NCBI GenBank assembly: GCA_900546265.1
Contig: URCA01000005.1
Span: 83,429 to 147,428 of the forward strand
Source of the DNA: an uncultured Oscillospiraceae bacterium
GTDB lineage: Bacteria > Bacillota > Clostridia > Oscillospirales > Acutalibacteraceae
Direction of reading: 5' to 3'
DNA length: 64,000 nucleotides
The notes beneath the pieces were generated by a model. It worked only from the letters and a program-made list of their open reading frames with translations, had not been told where the DNA came from and did no database searches. The translations under genes were made by a program, and so were the position numbers. Of the stretch, positions 24,939 through 32,615 are shown piece after piece (the first letter of the stretch is position 1; each line of letters begins with the position of its first letter).

Positions 24939-25853
24939 AGCGTTCCGGAAGAATTCGAAGGCATTTCGGTAAAATAAGCGTTCTAGACAGTCTTCCGCAT
25001 AGCCTTTTTGCAAAAAATAGGCATATAGCCGTTCCATAACGGCCACCCCCTGCCAATCCTCCGGCACATCCGTCCCATCAAAATCGCAGCCGAATGCCAC
25101 CACCCGTTCCCCCCCCAAGGAGAGATAGTGATAAAAATGCCGTTCGAGCTGCTCAAAGGTCTGCGCGCCGAGCTGGGAGGCGCAGACGTTCAATCCCACT
25201 AGGCCGCCCGCCTGCCGGATAGCGGCAAACTGCTCGTCTTTCAGATTGCGGGCATGGGGATATATCGACGCTGAAACGGAATGGCTGGCGATAAAGGGGC
25301 CTTTTGCCGTCTGCGCCACGTCCCAGAAGCCTCGTTCGTTCAAATGGGACACGTCGGGCAGGATGCCGGCAGATTCCATGCGGCGCACCGCTTCCTTTCC
25401 GAAGGCCGTCAGCCCCTCCTCGCAGCCGGAAGCACAGCCGTGTCCCAGCTCATTGGAGCCGTTCCATGTCAAGGTAATAATTTTAACGTCGCGATCCCGC
25501 AGCTTTTCAATAGACTCCAGCCGGCCGGCCAGCATGGCGCCTCCCTCCACGGAGAATATCGCCTGGCAAACCGGCGCGGCGGGCGTCTCTTCCAAATCCC
25601 CGCCCTTTTGAATCAAGCGCATCGCGTCGGCGTTGGCCTCAATCTGCCGGTGGCCGTAGTCCAACAGGGCGCAGCAGGTATCCAAGGCTGCTTCTCCCCC
25701 TAGCGTATCCGGAAGCCACGCGGCAAACACTTGAGCCCACGCGTCAAACCGCAGGCCCCGTCGTAAATCCACATGATGCCTGTTTTCCTTCAGGCCATCC
25801 CGCTTTTGGAAGCATTCGTACAAGGTATCGCAATGCATGTCAAACAGGCGCAA
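24912..25853 (-). CDS. Membrane dipeptidase (peptidase family M19)
   Basis: A zinc dipeptidase of about 313 residues. The metal site shows as FDMHCDTLYE at the N-terminus, the Glu in FSVEGGAML, and the His pair in DVSHLNE and IASHSVSA, with FGCDFDG near the end. Family members hydrolyse dipeptides, including D-amino-acid-containing ones, so a role in recycling cell-wall peptides is possible. The start is TTG at 25851-25853: GAAGGAGGG lies 7 bases upstream, while ATG codons further upstream have no site. It is last in the lepB-rbgA-rnhB-yraN run. Confidence 0.9.
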   Translation of the reverse strand: MRLFDMHCDTLYECFQKRDGLKENRHHVDLRRGLRFDAWAQVFAAWLPDTLGGEAALDTCCALLDYGHRQIEANADAMRLIQKGGDLEETPAAPVCQAIFSVEGGAMLAGRLESIEKLRDRDVKIITLTWNGSNELGHGCASGCEEGLTAFGKEAVRRMESAGILPDVSHLNERGFWDVAQTAKGPFIASHSVSASIYPHARNLKDEQFAAIRQAGGLVGLNVCASQLGAQTFEQLERHFYHYLSLGGERVVAFGCDFDGTDVPEDWQGVAVMERLYAYFLQKGYAEDCLERLFYRNAFEFFRNALTSGGKID

Positions 25854-25866
25854 GAAAATCCCTCCT

Positions 25867-26253
25867 TCAAAACGCATGTTGGAGGTCGCCGGCTTCATAG
25901 GCCCCCTGAATATGATCGATCTCCAGCACCTTCATCGGGTCATCTGCCGCCGTCAGGACTTCCACCACATCAAAACGGGGCTGCAAGGGGGTGGGATGCT
26001 GCTGGAGAAAACGGGCCGCGGTACGCAGAATCCGCCGCTGCTTTTCCTTGGTAACCGCTTCTCTGGGGGCATAGATAGCCGCATCGTTTCGGGTTTTCAC
26101 CTCCACGAAGGCAATATATTGCTTATCGGCGGCGATTATGTCTATTTCCCCCAACCGTGTACGGTAATTTGCCGTCAAGATATCGTATCCCCGCTCCCGC
26201 AAAAAGCGGGCGGCCAGTACTTCACCAGCCGCCCCTTTGGATACCGCCGCCAT
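25867..26253 (-). CDS. YraN-family (UPF0102) endonuclease-like protein
   Basis: A 128-residue protein with the restriction-endonuclease-like core of UPF0102: GAAGEVLAARFLRERGY, LGEIDIIA and FVEVKTR. These supply the usual Glu-Asp-ExK metal-binding set. The family often lies beside rnhB, as here (5 bases after it), and is suspected to act on Holliday junctions or other DNA, with no settled function. GGAGG is 8 bases before the ATG. Confidence 0.88.
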   Translation of the reverse strand: MAAVSKGAAGEVLAARFLRERGYDILTANYRTRLGEIDIIAADKQYIAFVEVKTRNDAAIYAPREAVTKEKQRRILRTAARFLQQHPTPLQPRFDVVEVLTAADDPMKVLEIDHIQGAYEAGDLQHAF

Positions 26254-26258
26254 ATTCG

Positions 26259-26873
26259 TTATCCTCCGTTTTCAGCCAGCAGTTTCTTAAGGAAGCTGCG
26301 CCGGTGAACCGGCGAAGGCCCGTTCTCCAGGATGAGCTGCATATGTAGAGCCGTTCCATATCCCTTGTGCTTCGCAAACTGGTAAGCCGGATACGTCTTA
26401 TCCAATTCCAGCATATACCGATCTCGGCTCACCTTCGCCAAAATGGAGGCGGCGGCTATCGAGGCCGACAAGGCGTCCCCCTTGACAACGGAACGTCCGG
26501 GTATCTCCAACCCCGGCGGCACCATGTTGCCGTCGATCAACGCCAGCTCCGGTGACACAGACAGGCCCTGAACCGCCCGCTTCATCGCCAAAAAAGTGGC
26601 TTGCAGAATGTTGAGGGATTCGATTTCCTCCACCGAGGCGCTGGCTATCGAATAAGCGGACGCCTCCTTAAGAATGACATCAAAGAGCGCTTCCCGCTTC
26701 TTTTCGGTCAACTTCTTGGAATCGTTAATCCCGTCAATAACGGCGTCCGGCCGGAGAATTACCGCCGCCGCGAACACCGGGCCGGCCAGCGGCCCGCGTC
26801 CGGCTTCGTCCACGCCGCAAACAACGGCATAGCCTTCGGAACGGACGGCTTCGTCAAATTCGTAGTTGGTCAT
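26259..26873 (-). CDS. rnhB: Ribonuclease HII
   Basis: A 204-residue RNase HII that nicks RNA-DNA hybrids and removes single ribonucleotides from DNA. The catalytic GVDEAGRGPLAGPV (Asp-Glu), ALIDGN (Asp) and the later Asp in SRDRYM are in place. GAGGG is 5 bases before the ATG. It lies downstream of rbgA, the arrangement also found near rplS in Bacillus. Confidence 0.95.
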   Translation of the reverse strand: MTNYEFDEAVRSEGYAVVCGVDEAGRGPLAGPVFAAAVILRPDAVIDGINDSKKLTEKKREALFDVILKEASAYSIASASVEEIESLNILQATFLAMKRAVQGLSVSPELALIDGNMVPPGLEIPGRSVVKGDALSASIAAASILAKVSRDRYMLELDKTYPAYQFAKHKGYGTALHMQLILENGPSPVHRRSFLKKLLAENGG

Positions 26874-26894
26874 GGTATCCCTCTTTTCTCGCGG

Positions 26895-27755
26895 TCATTC
26901 GGGCCGTTCCAGCGTGATCCGGCCCAGCTTGCCGCCACGGAATTCATCTAGAACCGTAATCGCCGCCCGTTCGGTGTGAACCTCGCCGCCGGAAACCAGC
27001 ATGCCCCGTTTGCGGCCGATAGCGTTCAACAGTTCCCAGCCGTCCTCCGGCATATCCGCCGCAAGTTTATACCGCTCCGCCAGAAGCGGACGGTAGTCCC
27101 GACCCAAAATGGTCAGCAGGCCGCAGGCCAGCTCTTCCACATCCAGGATTTGATCGCGAATGGCCCCCGTATACGCCAGGTGACGCGCCACCTGCTGATC
27201 GTCGAATTTTGGCCAGAGTACGCCGGGGGTGTCCAGCAGCTGCACGCCGGACTCCAGCACGAACCACTGGTTACCCCGGGTAACGCCGGGACGATCCTCC
27301 ACCTTGGCCTTGCCGCCCTTTGCCAGGCGGTTGATCAAGCTGGACTTGCCGACATTGGGGATCCCCATAACCATAGCGCGAATGGGACGTCCTCCCATCC
27401 CTTTGGCCTCCCAAGCGGCAATCCGCTCCGTCAGAAGCCCGCGAAGCAGCGGTGTGAATTCCTTCAACCCCTTACCGCTTTTGCAGTCCGCCGCCATGGC
27501 TGCCGCTCCCTGCCGGCGAAATTGCGTCAGCCACAGGCGGTTGGCGGTATCATCGGCCATATCCGCTTTGTTGAGCACCACCAGGCGCGGCTTCCCCGCT
27601 GTCAGCGCATCCAGCTCCGGGTTGCGGCTGCTGTTCGGTATTCTCGCGTCCAGCACTTCCACCACCGCGTCGATCAGCGGTAGACATTCCTGGATTTTGC
27701 GCCGGGTTTTCGTCATGTGACCGGGGAACCATTGTATCGTCTGTCCTTGTTCCAT
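26895..27755 (-). CDS. rbgA: Ribosome biogenesis GTPase RbgA (YlqF)
   Basis: A 286-residue circularly permuted GTPase: G4 (NKAD) comes before G1 (GIPNVGKSSLIN) and G3 (DTPG). The N-terminal QWFPGHMTKTRRKI is the RbgA hallmark. It is needed for late 50S assembly in Bacillus, including incorporation of L16. Its start lies 10 bases after the lepB stop, so the two are probably co-transcribed. Confidence 0.94.
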   Translation of the reverse strand: MEQGQTIQWFPGHMTKTRRKIQECLPLIDAVVEVLDARIPNSSRNPELDALTAGKPRLVVLNKADMADDTANRLWLTQFRRQGAAAMAADCKSGKGLKEFTPLLRGLLTERIAAWEAKGMGGRPIRAMVMGIPNVGKSSLINRLAKGGKAKVEDRPGVTRGNQWFVLESGVQLLDTPGVLWPKFDDQQVARHLAYTGAIRDQILDVEELACGLLTILGRDYRPLLAERYKLAADMPEDGWELLNAIGRKRGMLVSGGEVHTERAAITVLDEFRGGKLGRITLERPE

Positions 27756-27765
27756 CTCGCGCCGC

Positions 27766-28338
27766 TTATCCTCCGTAATTGTATAAACCGCCGATATGGC
27801 TGAACGGCCATAGGCGGAATACCGCTTTCCCCATTAAGTCTTTCTCACTGACGCAGCTAATATCCCTTTTCCGGCTGTCATGGGAATTCAGCCGGTTGTC
27901 TCCCATGACAAAAACGTAGCCCTCGGGAATGGTAATCGGCCCCTGAAACTCCATGGGATCCGTTCTCTGGAAATCGTCAAGATAAGGTTCATCCAACACC
28001 TTGCCGTTGAGAAGGACCTCCCCGGTTTGGGCATCGATGTCCAGGGTGTCGTTTCCTTTGGCAATGACCCGTTTGACCAGCGGCTCCTGCGTATACCGGT
28101 TGATAACCACGATGTCGCCCCGTTCCGGCGTGTAGTTCAGGCGGGTCAAAATCAGGCGATCGTGATCCATCAGCGTCGTTTGCATGGATTCCCCGTCCAC
28201 CCCGACAATACGGAACAAAAAGGTAAAGACCAGCACCACGCAGACCAGGGCGAAGATAGCCGCTTCCACCCATTCGTATACGGCGACGGTCCGTTCGTTT
28301 TCCGTGTCTTCCACCAGCACGTTATTGGATTCGTCCAT
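27766..28338 (-). CDS. lepB: Type I signal peptidase
   Basis: A 190-residue signal peptidase with one N-terminal transmembrane segment (about 24-45). The catalytic Ser is in GVDGESMQTTL, the Lys in PLVKRVIA, and the GYVFVMGDNRLNSHDSR box confirms the family. It cleaves secreted preproteins on the outer face of the membrane. The second of two tandem copies; the two share the same layout but differ at many positions, so they are not a recent duplication. Confidence 0.94.
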   Translation of the reverse strand: MDESNNVLVEDTENERTVAVYEWVEAAIFALVCVVLVFTFLFRIVGVDGESMQTTLMDHDRLILTRLNYTPERGDIVVINRYTQEPLVKRVIAKGNDTLDIDAQTGEVLLNGKVLDEPYLDDFQRTDPMEFQGPITIPEGYVFVMGDNRLNSHDSRKRDISCVSEKDLMGKAVFRLWPFSHIGGLYNYGG

Positions 28339-28371
28339 GTTTCAAACCTCACAATCTGCTTCTATGGTTCT

Positions 28372-28926
28372 TTATTCCAGGCCGCCGATTTTATTCAGCG
28401 GCCAGATACGGAAAATCGCCTTGCCGGCGATATCCTTCACATTGATAAGGCCCACCTCGTCCATGCGACTGTCCTTCGACGCGTTGCGGTGATCGCCCAT
28501 GACGAACACATATCCCTCCGGTATCGTTATCGGGCCGCGGAAATCCTCGAGCACGGTGTCATAGTGCACATACGGCTCGTCCAGCTCTTCCCCGTTTAAC
28601 AGGACGATATGCGTGTCCGGATCGATTTGCAGCTCGTCGCCGCCCATGGCAATGACGCGTTTGATAAGCGGCTCCTCCGCATAGCGGTTGATCACCACAA
28701 TATCGCCGTGCTTCGGTGTGTAAAAAGCGCTCGCCAGAATCAGGCGGTCTTTATGCATCAGGGTATCCATCATGGACTTGCCGTCCACACCGACGATGCG
28801 GAAGAAAAACGTGAACACCACGACGACACAAATCAGGGAAAACACCGCCGCCTCCACCCAGTCATACAGCGCCGACACATATACGCGGGTATTGGGCTTG
28901 GCTTTGGATATATGCAGCGAGAACAT
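28372..28926 (-). CDS. lepB: Type I signal peptidase (second paralogue)
   Basis: A 184-residue signal peptidase with one transmembrane segment (about 21-42). Ser is in GVDGKSMMDTL, Lys in PLIKRVIA, and the GYVFVMGDHRNASKDSR box has His where the neighbour has Asn. The ATG at 28924-28926 has GAGGGG 8 bases upstream; a longer TTG-initiated frame would include the promoter. It is first in the run lepB-lepB-rbgA-rnhB-yraN-dipeptidase. Confidence 0.93.
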   Translation of the reverse strand: MFSLHISKAKPNTRVYVSALYDWVEAAVFSLICVVVVFTFFFRIVGVDGKSMMDTLMHKDRLILASAFYTPKHGDIVVINRYAEEPLIKRVIAMGGDELQIDPDTHIVLLNGEELDEPYVHYDTVLEDFRGPITIPEGYVFVMGDHRNASKDSRMDEVGLINVKDIAGKAIFRIWPLNKIGGLE

Positions 28927-28968
28927 TGGAACGTCCCCTCTCCCGGACAAACATGCAACTATTGCATT

Positions 28969-28974
28969 ATTATA
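28969..28974 (-). promoter_or_regulatory. Extended -10 promoter of the lepB-rbgA-rnhB run
   Basis: Minus-strand TATAAT preceded by TGC; a weak -35 (TTTATT) lies 17 bases upstream. It is 42 bases before the lepB start. Confidence 0.6.
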
Positions 28975-28997
28975 GCACAGCTTTCCGCCTAAATAAA

Positions 28998-29028
28998 GCA
29001 AAAAAGGGACGTATCGTCCCTTTTTTGC
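28998..29028. terminator. Terminator of rplS
   Basis: A 14-bp perfect stem (28998-29011 with 29015-29028) whose arms contain A6 and T6, so it works in both directions. It separates rplS from the lepB operon. Confidence 0.88.
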
Positions 29029-29044
29029 ATAACATTTTCGTGGA

Positions 29045-29389
29045 TTATTTCAGGCGCTCTTTGACCTTCGCGGATTTGCCGACGCGATCGCGCAGGTAGT
29101 ACAGCTTGCTGCGGCGTACTTTGCCGTAACGAACCACCTTCACGTCCGCCACATTGGGGGAGTGCAGCGGGAAGACTCTCTCCACACCCACGCCATAAGA
29201 GACGCGGCGCACGGTAAAGGTTTCGGCCACGCCGCTGCCGCGCTTGGCAATGACGGTGCCCTCGAAGGCCTGGATTCTTTCGCGATCGCCCTCGCGGATT
29301 TTCACGTCCACCCGGACGGTATCGCCGATACCGAACTGGGGAGCATTCTCCTTAAGGCTGCCGTTGGCAATGGTTTTGAGTGCGTCCAT
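29045..29389 (-). CDS. rplS: 50S ribosomal protein L19
   Basis: A 114-residue L19 at the 30S-50S interface. FGIGDTVRVDVKIREGDRER, FEGTVIAKRG and the C-terminal KVRRSKLYYLRD are typical. The ATG at 29387-29389 has AAGGAGG 8 bases upstream; an ATG two codons before is too close to it. The usual neighbours rpsP, rimM and trmD are not upstream; the gene has its own promoter, leader and terminator. Confidence 0.96.
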   Translation of the reverse strand: MDALKTIANGSLKENAPQFGIGDTVRVDVKIREGDRERIQAFEGTVIAKRGSGVAETFTVRRVSYGVGVERVFPLHSPNVADVKVVRYGKVRRSKLYYLRDRVGKSAKVKERLK

Positions 29390-29579
29390 TTTCATTTCCT
29401 CCTTGATATTCAGACATTCTTACCCGGAAGGCAGAGGACTGTCCGCTCTAATGTCCGGCTTTCGCTTGGCATTAATCCCCGGTAAGAAGCCCGTCAGGAG
29501 AAGAGCCTCTTACGGAACAGGTATTAGCGCAATGCGCCGATAACTGCAATATTTTACCACGGTTTCAGGAAGAATGCAA
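29390..29579 (-). promoter_or_regulatory. rplS promoter and L19-type leader
   Basis: Minus strand: TTGCAT (29574-29579), 17 bases, TAAAAT (29551-29556) with TG extension. The transcript would carry about 150 nucleotides before rplS. Within it, GGTAAGAA-type and CTTACC-type segments can pair in more than one way. Firmicutes rplS genes often carry an autoregulatory L19 leader; the identity here is inference. Confidence 0.55.
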
Positions 29580-29609
29580 GGGGTTTTCGCTTTTTCCCAA
29601 TAAAATCTT

Positions 29610-30254
29610 TTAGAAAAACACATCCCCGCTTTTTCCATACAGCTCCAGGCGCGTTACCTGAAAGTGGATAGCCTCCCGGCCGGTCAACTGCCGCAGAGCG
29701 GTTGCTAGCAGCGCGGGGTTTATTGTGTTATCGCTGCTGCAGGGCAAGACCGTTTCCATGACGCAGCCGTCCTCCGCTTCCCTCAAGCTTACATCGGACA
29801 GAGCCGGCTTGATATCCACGGTCTTCATGGTTTTCTTTTTGGTGCGCTTCTCTACGAGGATCTCATCCTGCTCCAGAAGCCGGCGAACCTCCTCCGGCAA
29901 ACAGGAAAACGTCAAACGATAACGAGCGGCCGCCAGCTCCCCCGGCTTCATACGCGCCTCGTTAGCCTCCAGGACGGTCAGCCCTTCCGGCATCACGGCG
30001 TTCAGCCGGGAGACCAGCTCTTCCATGGGCATGTCCTCCTCCAGCCGGAAATCCATGCATTCCCGCAGCCCCTCATATCCCAGGGACAGCGGCGCGGCAA
30101 AGGTCACGTAAGGGTGGCGATTAAAGCCTTCGGTATACCACAGCGGAATTTCCGCCCGACGCAGCGCCCGAATCATGGCGCGATTCAAATCCAGATGAGA
30201 AATATATTTTGCCCGTCCGGTTTTGGAAAAGCGGATTCTAACGGTTTTCAACAC
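29610..30254 (-). CDS. DUF2344 / TIGR03936 radical-SAM-linked protein
   Basis: A 214-residue protein. The N-terminal VRIRFSKTGRAKYISHLDLNR signature and TEGFNRHP place it in the DUF2344 family, nearly always encoded next to, or fused with, a TIGR03960 radical-SAM protein, as here (17-base overlap). It starts at GTG with GGGAGG 5 bases upstream. The pair is thought to modify RNA or a ribosomal component, without proof. It contains no Fe-S motif of its own. Confidence 0.85.
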   Translation of the reverse strand: MLKTVRIRFSKTGRAKYISHLDLNRAMIRALRRAEIPLWYTEGFNRHPYVTFAAPLSLGYEGLRECMDFRLEEDMPMEELVSRLNAVMPEGLTVLEANEARMKPGELAAARYRLTFSCLPEEVRRLLEQDEILVEKRTKKKTMKTVDIKPALSDVSLREAEDGCVMETVLPCSSDNTINPALLATALRQLTGREAIHFQVTRLELYGKSGDVFF

Positions 30255-32079
30255 AGACGCCTCCCTTCCAGCAGGCGGCGCCGCAGCCGGAACAGGCTTG
30301 CCGGCAGTTGGGCGTCGTGACGCTCTGGCGGGCCTTCTCGCTCTCCTTCTTCAGGAAAGCCTTGGTAACGCCGTAATCCAGATGATCCCAGGGAAGAATC
30401 TCCTCATAGGAGCGGCGGCGATTGGCATAAAAGGCCGGCTCTACCCCCAAATCGGCGAACACCTGCATCCAGGTGGCGAAATCAAAATGCTCCGACCAAG
30501 AGTCCAGATGACAGCCCCGGCGGTAAGCTTCTTCAATGACTGCACATAAGCGGCGATCCCCCCGGGCGAATACCGCTTCCAGAAAGCTGGTTTCCGCTTC
30601 ATGCCAACTTAGCGAAATCTTCTTGGTGGTCACCGAGGCGACCAGATGCTTCTGCTTGGCGCGCAGCTCTTCCATCGTATCCTGCGGTTCCCACTGGAAG
30701 GGCGTAAACGGCTTGGGCACAAAACAACTGGCGCTGATGGAGACGGTCACGCCTTTCCCCTTGGGCTTGTCCGGGTTGGCGTAGTACAGATTGACTATCT
30801 GCTGCCCGAGCCGGGCAATTCCCTCGATGTCCTCCAGGGTTTCCGTGGGCAGCCCCATCATAAAGTACAGCTTAACCGCCGTCCAGCCTCCGGCAAAAGC
30901 CTTGCGGGACGTCTCCAGGATTTCCTCCTCAGTCACATTTTTATTGATGGCGTCCCGCAGGCGCTGAGTTCCCGCCTCCGGCGCGAACGTCAGGCCGCTG
31001 CGGCGCAGAACATTCAGCTGATTGGCCAGCTCCTCGGAAAAGCCGTCCACCCGCAGGGAGGGCAGCGAGATATTGGTATGCTCCTTCTCCGCCCAGTCCA
31101 GCAGGCGTGGAAGCAGCTCCTCCAGGCGGGAATAGTCGCTGGTGGACAGGGAGGATAGGGAAAATTCCTCGTAGCCGGTGGAGGCGCACAGCGCCCGGCT
31201 TTGGGCGTCGATGACCTCGGGAGATTTTTCACGGACCGGCCGATAAATAAAGCCAGCCTGGCAGAAACGGCAGCCGCGGATGCAGCCGCGAAAAATCTCG
31301 CTCATGGCCCGATCGTGCACAATATCCAGAAAAGGCACGACAAAATATTCCGGGAAGTACACGGCGTCCATATCGGCGATGATCCGCTTGCGCACCCGGG
31401 AGGGCGCTCCGTCCAGCGGCCGCACAGCCTCGATGGTACCGTCCGCCCGGTAGCTCACCTCGTACAACGAAGGGACGTATACTCCCTCGATTTGCGCGGC
31501 ATCGCGTAAAAATGCCGCCTTATGAAAGCCCGCAGCCTTATGCCGGCGGTAGAGGGCCATCAGCTCCAGGTTGACCTCTTCGCCCTCTCCTAAAGTGAAC
31601 AGGTCAAAAAAATCCACCAGCGGCTCCGGATTGCAGGCGCAGGGGCCGCCGCCGATAACCAGCGGGCAATCGTCTCCCCTATCCGCCGCCCGCAGGGGCA
31701 GCCCCGCTAAATCGAGCATATGCAGGATCGTGGTAAAACTCAATTCATACTGCAGCGTAAAACCGATAAAGTCAAAATCAGCGATAGGCTCCCGGCTCTC
31801 CAGGCCAAAAAGCGCCACGCCGTTTTCCCTCATCTGCTGCTCCATATCCGTATCCGGCGCGAACACCCGCTCGCACCAGATATCCTCCTGCGCATTCAGC
31901 AAACCGTACAGCAGCTTCATACCAAGATGGGACATGCCCACCTCATACAAATCCGGAAAGGCAAAGGCGAACCGGATAGCCACGGCGTTTTTATCTTTTA
32001 CCACACTGTTCAGTTCTCCGCCGGTATATCTGCCAGGCTTTTGTACCTGCATAAATATGTTTTCGAGCTCTGAATTCAT
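30238..32079 (-). CDS. TIGR03960-family B12-binding-like radical SAM protein
   Basis: A 613-residue protein. The radical-SAM cluster motif is CIRGCRFCQAG (CxxxCxxC), following a B12-binding-like N-terminal domain (RFAFAFPDLYEVGMSHLG, IGFTLQYE). A second cysteine cluster closes the protein (CRQACSGCGAACWKGGVC), which could hold another Fe-S cluster or metal. The ATG at 32077-32079 has GGGAG 8 bases upstream. It has a strong sigma-A promoter and is followed by its DUF2344 partner. Confidence 0.87.
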   Translation of the reverse strand: MNSELENIFMQVQKPGRYTGGELNSVVKDKNAVAIRFAFAFPDLYEVGMSHLGMKLLYGLLNAQEDIWCERVFAPDTDMEQQMRENGVALFGLESREPIADFDFIGFTLQYELSFTTILHMLDLAGLPLRAADRGDDCPLVIGGGPCACNPEPLVDFFDLFTLGEGEEVNLELMALYRRHKAAGFHKAAFLRDAAQIEGVYVPSLYEVSYRADGTIEAVRPLDGAPSRVRKRIIADMDAVYFPEYFVVPFLDIVHDRAMSEIFRGCIRGCRFCQAGFIYRPVREKSPEVIDAQSRALCASTGYEEFSLSSLSTSDYSRLEELLPRLLDWAEKEHTNISLPSLRVDGFSEELANQLNVLRRSGLTFAPEAGTQRLRDAINKNVTEEEILETSRKAFAGGWTAVKLYFMMGLPTETLEDIEGIARLGQQIVNLYYANPDKPKGKGVTVSISASCFVPKPFTPFQWEPQDTMEELRAKQKHLVASVTTKKISLSWHEAETSFLEAVFARGDRRLCAVIEEAYRRGCHLDSWSEHFDFATWMQVFADLGVEPAFYANRRRSYEEILPWDHLDYGVTKAFLKKESEKARQSVTTPNCRQACSGCGAACWKGGVCVENR

Positions 32080-32123
32080 CCGATTGTCTCCCATCCTACT
32101 GCTTGATTGGCTTCGAGTTCTCT

Positions 32124-32152
32124 ATTATACCGGAAAACTTCCCGGAATGCAA
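32124..32152 (-). promoter_or_regulatory. Sigma-A promoter of the TIGR03960-DUF2344 pair
   Basis: Minus-strand TTGCAT (32147-32152), 17 bases, perfect TATAAT (32124-32129). Confidence 0.75.
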
Positions 32153-32177
32153 ACCTCGATCGAAAGGGGCAAAACCA

Positions 32178-32612
32178 TCACGGCGTTTGAAATTCTCCGC
32201 TCTCCGTTTCAAAAGGCCAGTCCACAATGCCTCCGAAATCATATACCTGCTGATAGCCGAGCGAAACCAGCGTTTCGGAGGCCTGGCGGCTTCGCACCCC
32301 GGTGCGGCAATAGACAAGGAGCACGGCGTCTTTTACCGGCAGACGCTTTGCCGCTTGTTCCTTCAGCGTTTCATTTGTTACGAGAATGGCGCCTGGAATA
32401 TGATTCTCTTCGTATTCCTCCGCCCGCCGTACATCCACGATGGTTACGCCGCCGGCATCCATCCGGTCTTTCGCCTCTTCGGGAGTGATTTTGTGATAAG
32501 CCGCGGACGAGATATGGACGGACACTTCGCCGCTGGACGTCACAGGCCGCGCCGTGCATCCGCTGAACAGTCCGACGACCATACAGAGAGCCGCCGCCCA
32601 TTGCCGTTTCAT
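32178..32612 (-). CDS. Rhodanese-domain lipoprotein
   Basis: A 144-residue secreted protein. A short basic N-terminus, hydrophobic stretch and lipobox-like LFSGC suggest attachment to the outer face of the membrane at Cys19. The rhodanese domain (about 38-140) keeps the active-site loop VYCRTGVRS with its catalytic Cys, VDVRRAEEYEENHIPGA, and a C-terminal GGIVDWP. It could transfer or bind sulfane sulfur. It starts 3 bases after the giant hybrid kinase stop and is the last gene of the signalling operon. Confidence 0.85.
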   Translation of the reverse strand: MKRQWAAALCMVVGLFSGCTARPVTSSGEVSVHISSAAYHKITPEEAKDRMDAGGVTIVDVRRAEEYEENHIPGAILVTNETLKEQAAKRLPVKDAVLLVYCRTGVRSRQASETLVSLGYQQVYDFGGIVDWPFETESGEFQTP

Positions 32613-32615
32613 GGT

